From contig NZ_CP007766.1 in assembly GCF_000816785.1 (NCBI RefSeq), positions 620,001-684,000 on the forward strand: a DNA stretch of 64,000 nt. The letters run 5' to 3'. The notes under the pieces are model-generated. The model did no database searches. It had not been told where the DNA came from and worked only from the letters and a program-made list of their open reading frames with translations. The stretch's first letter is position 1, and every line of letters starts with the position of its first letter. Shown piece after piece: positions 25,601 to 33,895 of the stretch. The stretch comes from Campylobacter peloridis LMG 23910 (GTDB lineage Bacteria > Campylobacterota > Campylobacteria > Campylobacterales > Campylobacteraceae). The position numbers and the translations under genes are program-made.

Positions 25601-26086
25601 GCTTTTAAGGAAGATAAAATCAATGAGGGCAAATACATCTTAAATGATAAGGAATTTTTTGAAGAAAACAATATAGAACTTAGAAATTGCAATATATATA
25701 AGCTAGAGCATTTTCAAAGAAAAGAAGAGTATAAAACACAACACCCAGTGATAAAACAACACCCTATCTTAGCTTATAATGATGCTATACAAATTTTATA
25801 TGAATATGCAAATGGTATTTATAATACTACCCAAGATGAAAAGGGTAAGTTCATAGAAGATAGGCAAAAAGCAAGAAGATTGATGGAAAATTTAGAAGCC
25901 ATAGGACAACATAATTTAGAAGTGATGTATAAGGGGGTAAAGAGAGAAAAGACAAATGATGAAATTAAGATGAAAGAAGATGATGAAGAAAACGATGATA
26001 TTAGTAAAATACAAGATTATTCTAATAAGTTTATAGGCAGACTAGCCACTACTATAATCATGGAAGATGGTTTATATATAGGATGA
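22604..26086 (+). CDS. Giant module protein, 1160 aa (B)
   Basis: Same unknown family and length as the A copy. Changes are few: LNNAINQ, PKIENEKLDNALL, LELDPSIS, MVVLLTL, QLECASE. The stretch after EVMYKG is its own version (VKREKTNDEIKMKEDDEEND) before the invariant GRLATTIIMEDGLYIG end. Start overlaps the PAAR-like stop (ATGA). Confidence 0.7.
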   Translation: MKIKDFTLITSNHNLEIELKNLTENANKIIFICGDFDGYKEAKNSLYKTLHTIEDKFKSNKKKTFKIIHLNQANKDEITKEQKFSSDKNLSSIKKIIFNNLNFLNNAINQNKNKTLNKIIDESNEKNIENFLKGIQKELNALLKNIKESDYFEQEIKPKIQLTLDTLFNTLLKNITQSNDDEYKQIIRAIAKFFINILDSVTNLKKPISLVKKNPYVFVVNTLFEVYNSSSDYQEYKEQKYYYDFAYPLLELITSKLYPIIALCNEEILSDVLIIDDKVLLDFSSYSNAPSISLYKNSFYKVILDEEFQGIFDHFLENNPKIENEKLDNALLINSSLKNFDTTLKKAINSNISELNHFFYAEYPDLNSSILVEMILDKKNTDQINTTKMGKNYLFITNPPQLNNAALCEDLYQKKLGAIIKNRPKALTKNEKLGLKEQFPSKRDYGSYFIERDVKKEDDFVLQLCPFVKLDGQIYQKYKRYFNFYNQTYSRLLFDLLESTKQSVEQDFAYIDSFFKLPKELEEISEKEKEKVKEYIGLFNNYLDNINSYYDQMQFFLELDPSISKTYENVDFKKYSPLMVVLLTLTLYVLQKDLASTQEYSLGVKNIVIPNLDYGDKEITLNYQKIKIPNYFNEYISFIPDDIYFYDNDKKIYIFLSKELNKNKKEDEVIYLDELAKAMFENDFEEDDQTYVNFLKTLNESFDEEIEFKENTQTDKTLPLKKDLDKSIQEIMLDNELAKLSIDITFFNIIKQLFPFAEFFMSQPDFFKKMILFFINSSFDKKHYGNKLFSSFKAHFFKELGIFYALNPKGHFIKINPKSKKPLNKLFLYQIGTNYYYFNQLECASELKKSKSFSRLDKAKQIHLISKVKKQLAIDFSIKVSKNLSVDVLKNLAGSFIDTLLPTNYERLKILYEKLMYEKFTYNYDFPLAVKKEEYLTYPLLINSRFMSFDLSEFIFGSLLCTGGLNYYPSIACATTSSKAREFALKRLLSYIILDEKRSAFKEDKINEGKYILNDKEFFEENNIELRNCNIYKLEHFQRKEEYKTQHPVIKQHPILAYNDAIQILYEYANGIYNTTQDEKGKFIEDRQKARRLMENLEAIGQHNLEVMYKGVKREKTNDEIKMKEDDEENDDISKIQDYSNKFIGRLATTIIMEDGLYIG

Positions 26087-26097
26087 AAGGATAAATA

Positions 26098-27384
26098 ATG
26101 AGTGAAACTTATGAAATTTATACGCCTAATGGTGGTATATTAGATGTAGAAAAAAAAACGAATAAAATTTTATTAAGTGATGGGGGAGCTAAGGTAGGCA
26201 AATACACCCAAGAATATTCTAAAGCTTTGTTTGAAGCTGATCGTATATTAAGAAACTCCCCCTACAAAGACTATCAACCCAGATATTTAGATCCTAATCT
26301 TTACACAGGGCAAAGTTCTACTTTACTTGAATTTAAAGATTGGCAAAGTATTTATTTAAAAGATCCTATTAAAGGAAGCATAGCTCCTTGGACTAAAGCA
26401 GAAAAAGCTTATTATAAATCTTTAAAAACTAAAAAAGAAAGATATAAATATTTAGTTATAAGAAGTGGTATAAGAAGTGTTGTTATAGATATACCTTATG
26501 AAGCTATAGGAGCTGTAGATGAAAAAGGAAATGTAGATCCTAAATATGAAAAATTATATAGAATAGTAGATGATAATAAACATAATCTAAGATCAAGTTT
26601 ATTTCATAATGAATGGGGTATGGCAGCAGGAATATTAGGTGATTATAAATATCTAGCTAATGATATGTCTCAAAATGGTTTTAATGCAAGATTTATCCAA
26701 GCTACTATACTTTATATACAATTAAGTGGAGGAAGTAGTATATTAGATAAACCTAATTTATTAGGTGCTATTTATGGTTATGCAGATATTGCTGTAGGAA
26801 GTGGTTTAGTAGGAGTGCATAAAAATCCTTTAAGAGAACAAGAGATTAAAACCTTAGCTAAGACTTTAAAACCTGATGAATTTGGTATGCTTCCTTTTAT
26901 AGATGAGATTATGGGAGTAGATTGGGTGATTGATTTAAATAAATATGATATAGCTAGTGATGAATCTGGAAGTATATACAAAGCCTTAAGAAGTGATATA
27001 GTTGAGGGTAAGATAAAAGATCCAAGGGATGTAGATTCTACTTATGAAAGCAGAAGAGAATTTGATCGCCATAGGGGAGGGTATAAAAATGGCATGAGGG
27101 AAGGTTATGAAACCGATACACCTAATGATTGGAGTGAAGAAGAAGCACAACTTTTTAATGATACTTTAATACTACATGCCAAACTAGCAGCCCTAACTCC
27201 TCCTCAAGGCTATCCTAATGCACCTTATTATTTTACCCCTGAAAATCTAGAATGGTATTATAAAAGACATAAGCTTGATAGACTCCTTGATCCAAGAATT
27301 CCTGCCATATATAGATATAATTTCCCGCAAGAACTTCGAGCTAAAATACTAGCTTATGCTAAAGAACATAATATAAAAGAGTAA
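26098..27384 (+). CDS. Module protein of the ~430-aa family, 428 aa (B, first copy)
   Basis: Head MSETYEIYTPNGGILDVEKK. The body and C-terminus are as in the A copy, but the variable region near 278-365 has NKYDIASDESGSIYKAL and GGYKNGMREGYETDTPNDW. It lies 11 bp after the giant gene. Unknown function; see the A copy for conserved blocks. Confidence 0.65.
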   Translation: MSETYEIYTPNGGILDVEKKTNKILLSDGGAKVGKYTQEYSKALFEADRILRNSPYKDYQPRYLDPNLYTGQSSTLLEFKDWQSIYLKDPIKGSIAPWTKAEKAYYKSLKTKKERYKYLVIRSGIRSVVIDIPYEAIGAVDEKGNVDPKYEKLYRIVDDNKHNLRSSLFHNEWGMAAGILGDYKYLANDMSQNGFNARFIQATILYIQLSGGSSILDKPNLLGAIYGYADIAVGSGLVGVHKNPLREQEIKTLAKTLKPDEFGMLPFIDEIMGVDWVIDLNKYDIASDESGSIYKALRSDIVEGKIKDPRDVDSTYESRREFDRHRGGYKNGMREGYETDTPNDWSEEEAQLFNDTLILHAKLAALTPPQGYPNAPYYFTPENLEWYYKRHKLDRLLDPRIPAIYRYNFPQELRAKILAYAKEHNIKE

Positions 27385-27386
27385 AA

Positions 27387-27444
27387 ATAATGAATTTCAT
27401 TAGCCACTACTATAATCATGGAAGATGGTTTGTATATAGGATGA
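27387..27444 (+). pseudogene. Scar: 3' end of the 1160-aa gene between duplicated 428-aa genes
   Basis: Encodes the end of the 1160-aa family (ATTIIMEDGLYIG, stop) plus its downstream GAAAGGATAAA ribosome binding site. It shows the duplicated block was the last ~55 bp of the giant gene together with the following 428-aa gene. Confidence 0.8.
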
Positions 27445-27454
27445 AAGGATAAAA

Positions 27455-28741
27455 ATGAGTGAAACTTATGAAATTTATATGCCTAATGGTATTATATTAG
27501 ATGTAGAAAAAAAAACGAATAAAATTTTATTAAGTGATGGGGGAGCTAAGGTAGGCAAATACACCCAAGAATATTCTAAAGCTTTGTTTGAAGCACACAA
27601 TATCAAACAAAACTCTCCCTACAAAGACTATAAACCAAGATATTTAGATCCTAATCTTTACACAGGGCAAAGTTCTACTTTACTTGAGTTTAAAGATTGG
27701 CAAAGTATTTATTTAAAAGATCCTATTAAAGGAAGCATAGCTCCTTGGACTAAAGCAGAAAAAGCTTATTATAAATCTTTAAAAACTAAAAAAGAAAGAT
27801 ATAAGTATTTAGTTATAAGAAGTGGTATAAGAAGTGTTGTTATAGATATACCTTATGAAGCTATAGGGGCTGTAGATGAAAAAGGAAATGTAGATCCTAA
27901 ATATGAAAAATTATATAGAATAGTAGATGATAATAAACATAATCTAAGATCAAGTTTATTTCATAATGAATGGGGTATGGCAGCAGGAATATTAGGTGAT
28001 TATAAATATCTAGCTAATGATATGTCTCGTAATGGTTTTAATGCAAGATTTATCCAAGCTACTATACTTTATATACAATTAAGTGGAGGAAGTAGTATAT
28101 TAGATAAACCTAATTTATTAGGTGCTATTTATGGTTATGCAGATATTGCTGTAGGAAGTGGTTTAGTAGGAGTGCATAAAAATCCTTTAAGAGAACAAGA
28201 GATTAAAACCTTAGCTAAGACTTTAAAACCTGATGAATTTGGTATGCTTCCTTTTATAGATGAGATTATGGGAGTAGATTGGGTAATTGATTTAAATAAA
28301 TATAGATTGGCTAATGATCAATTTGGAAGTATATACAAAGCCTTAAGAAGTGATATAGTTGAGGGTAAATTAAAAGATCCAAGGGATGTAGATTCTACTT
28401 ATGAAAGCAGAAGAGAATTTGATCGTTATATGGTTGGATATAGAAAGGGTATGGCGCAAGGTTATGGAACCGATACACCTAATGATTGGAGCGAAGAAGA
28501 AGCACAACTTTTTAATGATACTTTAATACTACATGCCAAACTAGCAGCCCTAACTCCTCCTCAAGGCTATCCTAATGCACCTTATTATTTTACCCCTGAA
28601 AATCTAGAATGGTATTATAAAAGACATAAGCTTGATAGACTCCTTGATCCAAGAATTCCTGCCATATATAGATATAATTTCCCAGAGGATTTAAGAGCTA
28701 AAATACTAGCTTATGCTAAAGAACATAATATAAAAGAGTAA
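27455..28741 (+). CDS. Module protein of the ~430-aa family, 428 aa (B, second copy)
   Basis: Head MSETYEIYMPNGIILDVEKK, then EAHNIKQNSPYKDYKPRY in place of EADRILRNSPYKDYQPRY. Variable region: NKYRLANDQFGSIYKAL and VGYRKGMAQGYGTDTPNDW. C-terminus NFPEDLRAK. It is preceded by a ribosome binding site carried in the 1160-gene scar, so it should be expressed. Two different variants side by side suggest diversification of this protein is useful to the cell. Confidence 0.65.
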   Translation: MSETYEIYMPNGIILDVEKKTNKILLSDGGAKVGKYTQEYSKALFEAHNIKQNSPYKDYKPRYLDPNLYTGQSSTLLEFKDWQSIYLKDPIKGSIAPWTKAEKAYYKSLKTKKERYKYLVIRSGIRSVVIDIPYEAIGAVDEKGNVDPKYEKLYRIVDDNKHNLRSSLFHNEWGMAAGILGDYKYLANDMSRNGFNARFIQATILYIQLSGGSSILDKPNLLGAIYGYADIAVGSGLVGVHKNPLREQEIKTLAKTLKPDEFGMLPFIDEIMGVDWVIDLNKYRLANDQFGSIYKALRSDIVEGKLKDPRDVDSTYESRREFDRYMVGYRKGMAQGYGTDTPNDWSEEEAQLFNDTLILHAKLAALTPPQGYPNAPYYFTPENLEWYYKRHKLDRLLDPRIPAIYRYNFPEDLRAKILAYAKEHNIKE

Positions 28742-28801
28742 AAATAATGAATTTCATTAGCCACTACTATCATTATGAAAAATGGTTTGTATATAGGTTA
28801 A
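28742..28801 (+). pseudogene. Scar: 3' end of a 1242-type giant gene (B/C junction)
   Basis: Same scar as at 17403-17457 (LATTIIMKNGLYIG, stop), before the next 273-aa gene. It marks the B/C module boundary and suggests the tandem duplication joint is not inside this scar, since both boundaries have it. Confidence 0.7.
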
Positions 28802-28819
28802 TTAAAGAAAGGACAAACA

Positions 28820-29641
28820 ATGCAAAAAATACTTCAAATTGATTTAGAAAAAAGAAAAGCTTTAGAGAATTTAAAAAATTTAAGCTTATTGGGTTTTGGT
28901 GGAGTTATGTTATTTAATCTAAATAAAGATGATTTGATTAAAGATAATGATATTTTTTCTATGCATAATATGAATCATTTTTTACAACTTAGTTTAGATC
29001 AATTTTACATACCTAATGCTTTTTTAAATATTTTAGAATTTTTACATATTAAAAAACATATTGATATAAAAGAATCTTTTCATATGAATATCTTAATCAA
29101 TAGTGATACACTTTATAAAAATCCTTTATTGCAATATAATATAAATAGAACAATTTCTAAAGATGAAAATATCATTTATGCTTTAAAAAATACTTCTAGT
29201 ATAAATCAAGCTTTTAAAAACTTAAAACAACTACAAGAAGCATTATTAAAAGAAAATATATTTTTAAATTTTATAGACTTAAATAGTAAAGAAAGTCTTT
29301 TAAGTTTTTACAATCAAATATTAAGTAATCATCATCTTAAAGATTATTTTTATATAAAAAATAATCAATTTTTTATTAAAGAAGATATAAAAAATAAAAT
29401 TATATTTCACAATATCAATTCTTCTTCTATTATAAGTAATTATCTTAGCTTGCTAAATGATTTTAATACTTTAAGCAAAATAGAACTTATAAATATATTA
29501 GAAAGTTTAAGCTTATACAATCTTTCAACTTTAATGCAAGATATACAAAAAAGAAACTTAAAACTAGAATATAACTCAAAAAGCTTTGATGAAGATAGTA
29601 TCTTTTTATCTAATATGATTATGAATGTGAGATTGAAGTAG
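28820..29641 (+). CDS. 273-aa module protein (C)
   Basis: Starts MQKILQIDLEKRKALENLKN and is otherwise the same as the module B protein, including SKDENI and the SKSFDEDSIF tail. Unknown function. AAAGAAAGGACAAAC precedes the ATG. Confidence 0.7.
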   Translation: MQKILQIDLEKRKALENLKNLSLLGFGGVMLFNLNKDDLIKDNDIFSMHNMNHFLQLSLDQFYIPNAFLNILEFLHIKKHIDIKESFHMNILINSDTLYKNPLLQYNINRTISKDENIIYALKNTSSINQAFKNLKQLQEALLKENIFLNFIDLNSKESLLSFYNQILSNHHLKDYFYIKNNQFFIKEDIKNKIIFHNINSSSIISNYLSLLNDFNTLSKIELINILESLSLYNLSTLMQDIQKRNLKLEYNSKSFDEDSIFLSNMIMNVRLK

Positions 29642-29786
29642 GGAAATGGTAGAAATGGTAGGCATATGGATTTATTAATTAAACCTTTAATAATCATCTT
29701 TAATAAAGTGTTTTTGCTTATACATTGTATTTTACTAATAATAAATTTATAAAAAGTGATGAAAAATATACAGGACAAAGTTACTA

Positions 29787-30278
29787 ATGAATCCTAAAGA
29801 ACTTATCTCTCAAATCAAAGACTATGCTGATATAGCAGATGCTAGTTATGCTATGCTTGATTTAATCGATGAGAATGATGAAAAAGGTTTTTTTGATAGT
29901 GCTTTTACTCCTCCTTTGTGGCTTTATGCAGATGGAATAAAGTTAGGGTATGAGATAGAAGATGGGTGTAATACAGGTGAAAAAATAAAAAAACTCATTT
30001 TAGATAAAATACGCAGAATGGGAGATCCTACAGCTTATGCTACCATTATAGAAGCTAGATTTTCTGATGAGCTTGATAAAGTAGATGAATAATTAAGACA
30101 AGAATATCTTAAAAATAAAGAATGAGACAAGATAGATCAAAAATGGTATGAGGCTAAAGAATCTAGTGAATTTAATGATGGTTTTTTGGGCTTTGGAATT
30201 AAAATGAATTCTGTTAATGTTACAAACAATAAGATGTTAAAAAATAATCAATATATAGTAAGGAATATTTATGAATAA
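29787..30278 (+). pseudogene. Chimeric effector stub and NlpC-like remnant (C)
   Basis: Identical to the module B chimera at 18443: lipase-family head, NlpC-family tail block (FSDELDKVDE), then a decayed continuation with internal stops. It was present before modules B and C were duplicated. Confidence 0.65.
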
Positions 30279-30612
30279 CAAATTTAATTTTGCTAAATTT
30301 TTATTAGATTGTTTCGCTTGTTGCGGATTGACTATAATATCTTATTTCATATTTTTTTTACCTATTATTTATCTTATCAGATTTATTTATTTAATAGGAA
30401 TAAATATGGATATTTTAAATGGATTTGGCGACCATGCCCTGCTTTTTACATTGTGTCATATTGCATTTTTTACTATTTGGTTTTTATTAGAAAAGAGAAA
30501 CATTATAAAATATAAAATTCATAAATTAAGTTTTTGGATAGTATTTGCATTTGCAAATAGTTTTTGGTGGTATTTAGCTTATTGGTTGGCAAATGGAGGA
30601 TTTCATAAATGA
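30271..30612 (+). CDS. Immunity-like membrane protein, 113 aa (C)
   Basis: Same as the module B protein at 18927, three or four membrane segments, overlapping the following stub by four bases. Kept intact in both modules although its partner effector is reduced to a stub, which fits selection for immunity. Confidence 0.6.
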   Translation: MNNKFNFAKFLLDCFACCGLTIISYFIFFLPIIYLIRFIYLIGINMDILNGFGDHALLFTLCHIAFFTIWFLLEKRNIIKYKIHKLSFWIVFAFANSFWWYLAYWLANGGFHK

Positions 30613-30689
30613 AATATTACGCAACAATTTATATCCATCCCATGGATTGGAATATTCCCCATGTCTTTTTAGGACTTACCAAAAAATAA
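30609..30689 (+). pseudogene. NlpC-like effector N-terminal stub (C)
   Basis: Starts like the module B stub (MKYYATIYIHPMDWNIPHVF) but ends earlier, after LGLTKK, because of a small change in an A-rich run. Downstream bases still encode ELDKIDEQLRQE in another frame. Independent further decay after the B/C duplication. Confidence 0.7.
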
Positions 30690-30786
30690 AAATCCTGAGG
30701 AGCTTGATAAGATAGATGAACAATTAAGACAAGAATGTCTTAAAAACAAAGAATTTAAATTAATTAAAAGTATTAAGTAGATTGGT

Positions 30787-30792
30787 TATAAT
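30787..30792 (+). promoter_or_regulatory. Possible -10 box before the 141-aa membrane gene (C)
   Basis: TATAAT 30 bp before the TTG start, the same arrangement as in module B. Confidence 0.4.
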
Positions 30793-30821
30793 AAAACAAT
30801 TTATCTATATTAGGAGTAAAT

Positions 30822-31247
30822 TTGCAAATTCCTATTTATTCTAAACTCAAGGCAAAACTAGAAAGCAAAGGAATAGATAGTATATCAAGCGGACAAATTG
30901 CTTGGTTTGTGTGTAGTGTAGGGATTTTTATCATTCCTATGGTATATTTTTATATCAGTAACAATTATGATCAATTCACTATTTTATTTATTATGTTATT
31001 TATTTTTATATTGAATATGCTTTATATTAAAAATTTTTTTGCATTATTGTTGCTTGTGATATTAATATTTATATATATGAAATATCATGAGTTTATCTAT
31101 AATTTTAAAATTTTATTTTTTATTTTTGCACCTATAATTTTTATCTTTTTAAGAGCTTGGAGAATTTTAATAACTTTTTTATGTGGATATATTTTTTTAG
31201 TGGCTATGGTATATATATTTGAGTTATTAGGAGGATTTTATAAATGA
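30822..31247 (+). CDS. Immunity-like membrane protein, 141 aa (C)
   Basis: Shares the first ~31 residues with the module B protein (KLKAKLESKGIDSISSGQ), then becomes an unrelated multi-pass membrane sequence (VGIFIIPMVYFYISNN onward). TTG start after AGGAG. It overlaps the effector start by four bases (ATGA), whereas in B the genes are 14 bp apart. The concerted change with the effector start supports an immunity role. Confidence 0.65.
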   Translation: MQIPIYSKLKAKLESKGIDSISSGQIAWFVCSVGIFIIPMVYFYISNNYDQFTILFIMLFIFILNMLYIKNFFALLLLVILIFIYMKYHEFIYNFKILFFIFAPIIFIFLRAWRILITFLCGYIFLVAMVYIFELLGGFYK

Positions 31248-32541
31248 AATATTATGTTACGATTTATATTGATCCATTGGTAGAATGTTTTTTGGATTTT
31301 AAAAATCAGTGTTACTGGCAAAGAGAAGACTTCACTCACGCTTTCTTAGGACTTACCAAAGATAAAAGTCCTGATGAACTTGATAAGATAGATGAACAAT
31401 TAAGACAAGGGTATCTTAAAAATAAAGAATGGGACAAGATAGATCAAAAATGGTATGAAGCTAAAGAACCTAATGAATTCAATGATGATTTTTGGGGTTT
31501 TGGAACCGGAATTGCTAATGTTGCAGAATCTCTTATAGGAACTCCTGGCAAAGTATTTAACAATAACCAATATGTATTAGATAGCAATATTGATAAAAAT
31601 TGTTATATTATTAAAAAACTAAGAAGCCCTCAAACTTTCAAACCTTCTAATCGCTGTACTTTAGAACTTTCTAAAGAACAATATGAAAGCTTACTTGTAA
31701 ATATTAAAGCTGATTTTGAAGCCACAAAAGAAATCACACCTAATAGCGAAAAGCCAATCAATGAAGAATTTACCTATAAACTTCTTGAAAATAATTGCGT
31801 TACTTGGGTTATTCAAAAACTTTCTGATATAGGAATAGAGCTTATTGATGATAAATATAAAGTGCCTGGAAATTTGATAGATATCTTTGGCTTGATCAAA
31901 TTTCTTCACTCTATCTTTTTGAAATTTCAAAATATTGATGATAATTTACAAAGTGTAAAAGGCGCAAGAGCTTTTATTACTTGGACTAGATCTATGCTAG
32001 ATAATAATTATATATGTTATGTAAATCAGGAAAATTTAGAAAAGAAAATACAAACTTTTTGTAAAAAAATATAGAAAATCAAAGATATTACGAAAGTATT
32101 AAAAAATTTTATAATGAAATCTCTCAACTTAAAAATATATATAATAAATTAGATTTTTGTTTGGAATCTATCACTAAAAAATTTAATACAAGCATAAAAG
32201 GCGATTTTAAATTGATTTATTTCGATAGAAAAGATAGACAAATTAAACTTTTAAAAGCAGATAATGATTATGAAGCTATTGTGATACAAGATTTAGATTT
32301 GAGTCAGAAATATAATAATTTTAGTGCGAGTAAATTTTATCCTTTTATTTTTACACCTAAAAATGAAATGATTTCAAGAATGCTTTATCATAAATATGAT
32401 TATGGTAATATCTCACAAGAATATCAAAAAGATAAAAATGAATTTTATTTTAATGTTTTAGCAGGTGAAAAAAGCGATAAATATTGGAGTTCTAGCTATC
32501 ATAAAATGACTAAAAATTTAAGGAAAATTCATGTCTCTTGA
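31244..32541 (+). pseudogene. Permuted NlpC/papain-like effector, split by poly-A frameshift (C)
   Basis: The first frame (31244-32074, 276 aa) has its own N-terminus (MKYYVTIYIDPLVECFLDFK), then matches B from FTHAFLGLTKD (His32) through ENNCVTWVIQKL (Cys185). It is cut by the same A7 tract (32063-32069), with the remainder in another frame to 32541. A8 would restore a 432-aa protein. Retention of identical coding sequence on both sides of the shift suggests that the OFF state is recent, reversible or bypassed. Confidence 0.65.
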
Positions 32542-33895
32542 AAAAGTAAAAGAAACAATTTTTGCTTATGATAAAGAAGTGATTGATTGTGAAATCTTAA
32601 GGGCGAAAAATGTTGATTTAACTTATTCTAAAATTTATTTCAAAGGTGTATTACTTACAGGCTCAAGTGAACTTCCTAATAATCCTTTTTACTTTGGAGA
32701 ATTAGATCAAGATAATGCTATAAAACAAGATATACCCAGTTATTATTTTTCTCCTAAAGATGAAGATAGTGGCAAAGGAAAACTTAGCATCTTTTATAAA
32801 AATGATGAACTTTGCTTGCTTAATTATTCTATTATAGAAAATTCTTTAAATATCAAATTAGAATGTTTAAGCAAACAAAGCTTAGAGTATAAAGATTTAA
32901 TTTCAAACACTCTAAAAGAACAAAAAACCATACAAATAAATAAAAAACAAGCTATAGCTAAACTTCATGCCCTTTTAGAAAATCAAAACCTAGAATGTAT
33001 CCATGGAGGTAAAGTCATACTTCAATCAAACAAAGGAAAAACTTTTAAAGATGGTGGTGTGCCTATTATGCTAGAAAGTGATTTACTTAATTCTAGCATA
33101 AGTGGTTGTCCTAATACTATAGGAAAAGTAAGCTATCCTTGTACTAAGGTAGTAGATGTTAAAGGCTCTTTATCTCAAAAGAAAGTTAATAATGAATATG
33201 TAATCTTACAAGAACTCATCTTAGCTTGTGTCACAGATAAAGGCTTTCCTTTAAAAGTAAGCTTTGTACCTACTAAGTTTAAATTTGATCATAGTTTTAA
33301 TCCTAAGGATGGTTTAGCCAAACAAAACAAAAACCAAACAAAGCTAAAAGAGTCTATAATAAGACTTCATTATAAAAGTGATAGATTTCAAAAAGATAAC
33401 CTACCTATCTATAACCTTTTAATTAATAATGAAAAAAAAGAACAAAATAAAGCTTTAAGTGAATTAAATATAGATCAAAAAGATTTAAAAGATATAGAAG
33501 ATGTTAATATTCTTAATCAATTCAAACAAGACTTTAGTAAAGATTATGAATTTAAAGAATTAAATTTTAGTTTTGATACTAATTTAATCAAACTTTATTT
33601 TATTATCCCAAAAAATATTGCTAAAGTTTATAAAAGTGCTTATAAAGAATTTGAATATAAAGATTTAGGAGCAGGGTATTTTACACAGCTACATGAGTAT
33701 GATAAAATCATCAAAAATTCCCTAGAAGATAATAAAGAATTAAACGAATATCATTTTAGTTTTTTAGCTCCTGCTAAAATGCAAAATTTAAAATTTCAAA
33801 TCGCAAATGGACTAGATGAGATCTTAGAAGATGAAGATAGAAAACAAGAGCTTTATGTTTGTAAATTTGTAGTAGTGAATGGGATTAAAATATGA
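32531..33895 (+). CDS. PAAR-like spike protein, 454 aa, NlpC-type N-terminus (C)
   Basis: Like the module B copy, with NNEYVILQE and PKDGLAKQN as small differences that match module D instead. PAAR-like Cys/His core retained. Overlaps the effector and giant genes. Confidence 0.75.
   Translation: MSLEKVKETIFAYDKEVIDCEILRAKNVDLTYSKIYFKGVLLTGSSELPNNPFYFGELDQDNAIKQDIPSYYFSPKDEDSGKGKLSIFYKNDELCLLNYSIIENSLNIKLECLSKQSLEYKDLISNTLKEQKTIQINKKQAIAKLHALLENQNLECIHGGKVILQSNKGKTFKDGGVPIMLESDLLNSSISGCPNTIGKVSYPCTKVVDVKGSLSQKKVNNEYVILQELILACVTDKGFPLKVSFVPTKFKFDHSFNPKDGLAKQNKNQTKLKESIIRLHYKSDRFQKDNLPIYNLLINNEKKEQNKALSELNIDQKDLKDIEDVNILNQFKQDFSKDYEFKELNFSFDTNLIKLYFIIPKNIAKVYKSAYKEFEYKDLGAGYFTQLHEYDKIIKNSLEDNKELNEYHFSFLAPAKMQNLKFQIANGLDEILEDEDRKQELYVCKFVVVNGIKI

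Larger units (their letters stand above)
17476..28819 (+). repeat. Module B of the tandem array
   Basis: Second unit, with an NlpC/papain-like effector in place of the lipase and two ~430-aa genes. It is nearly identical to module C at an offset of 11,344 bp except for one divergent block (about 19572-20041) and the extra 428-aa gene. Confidence 0.85.
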
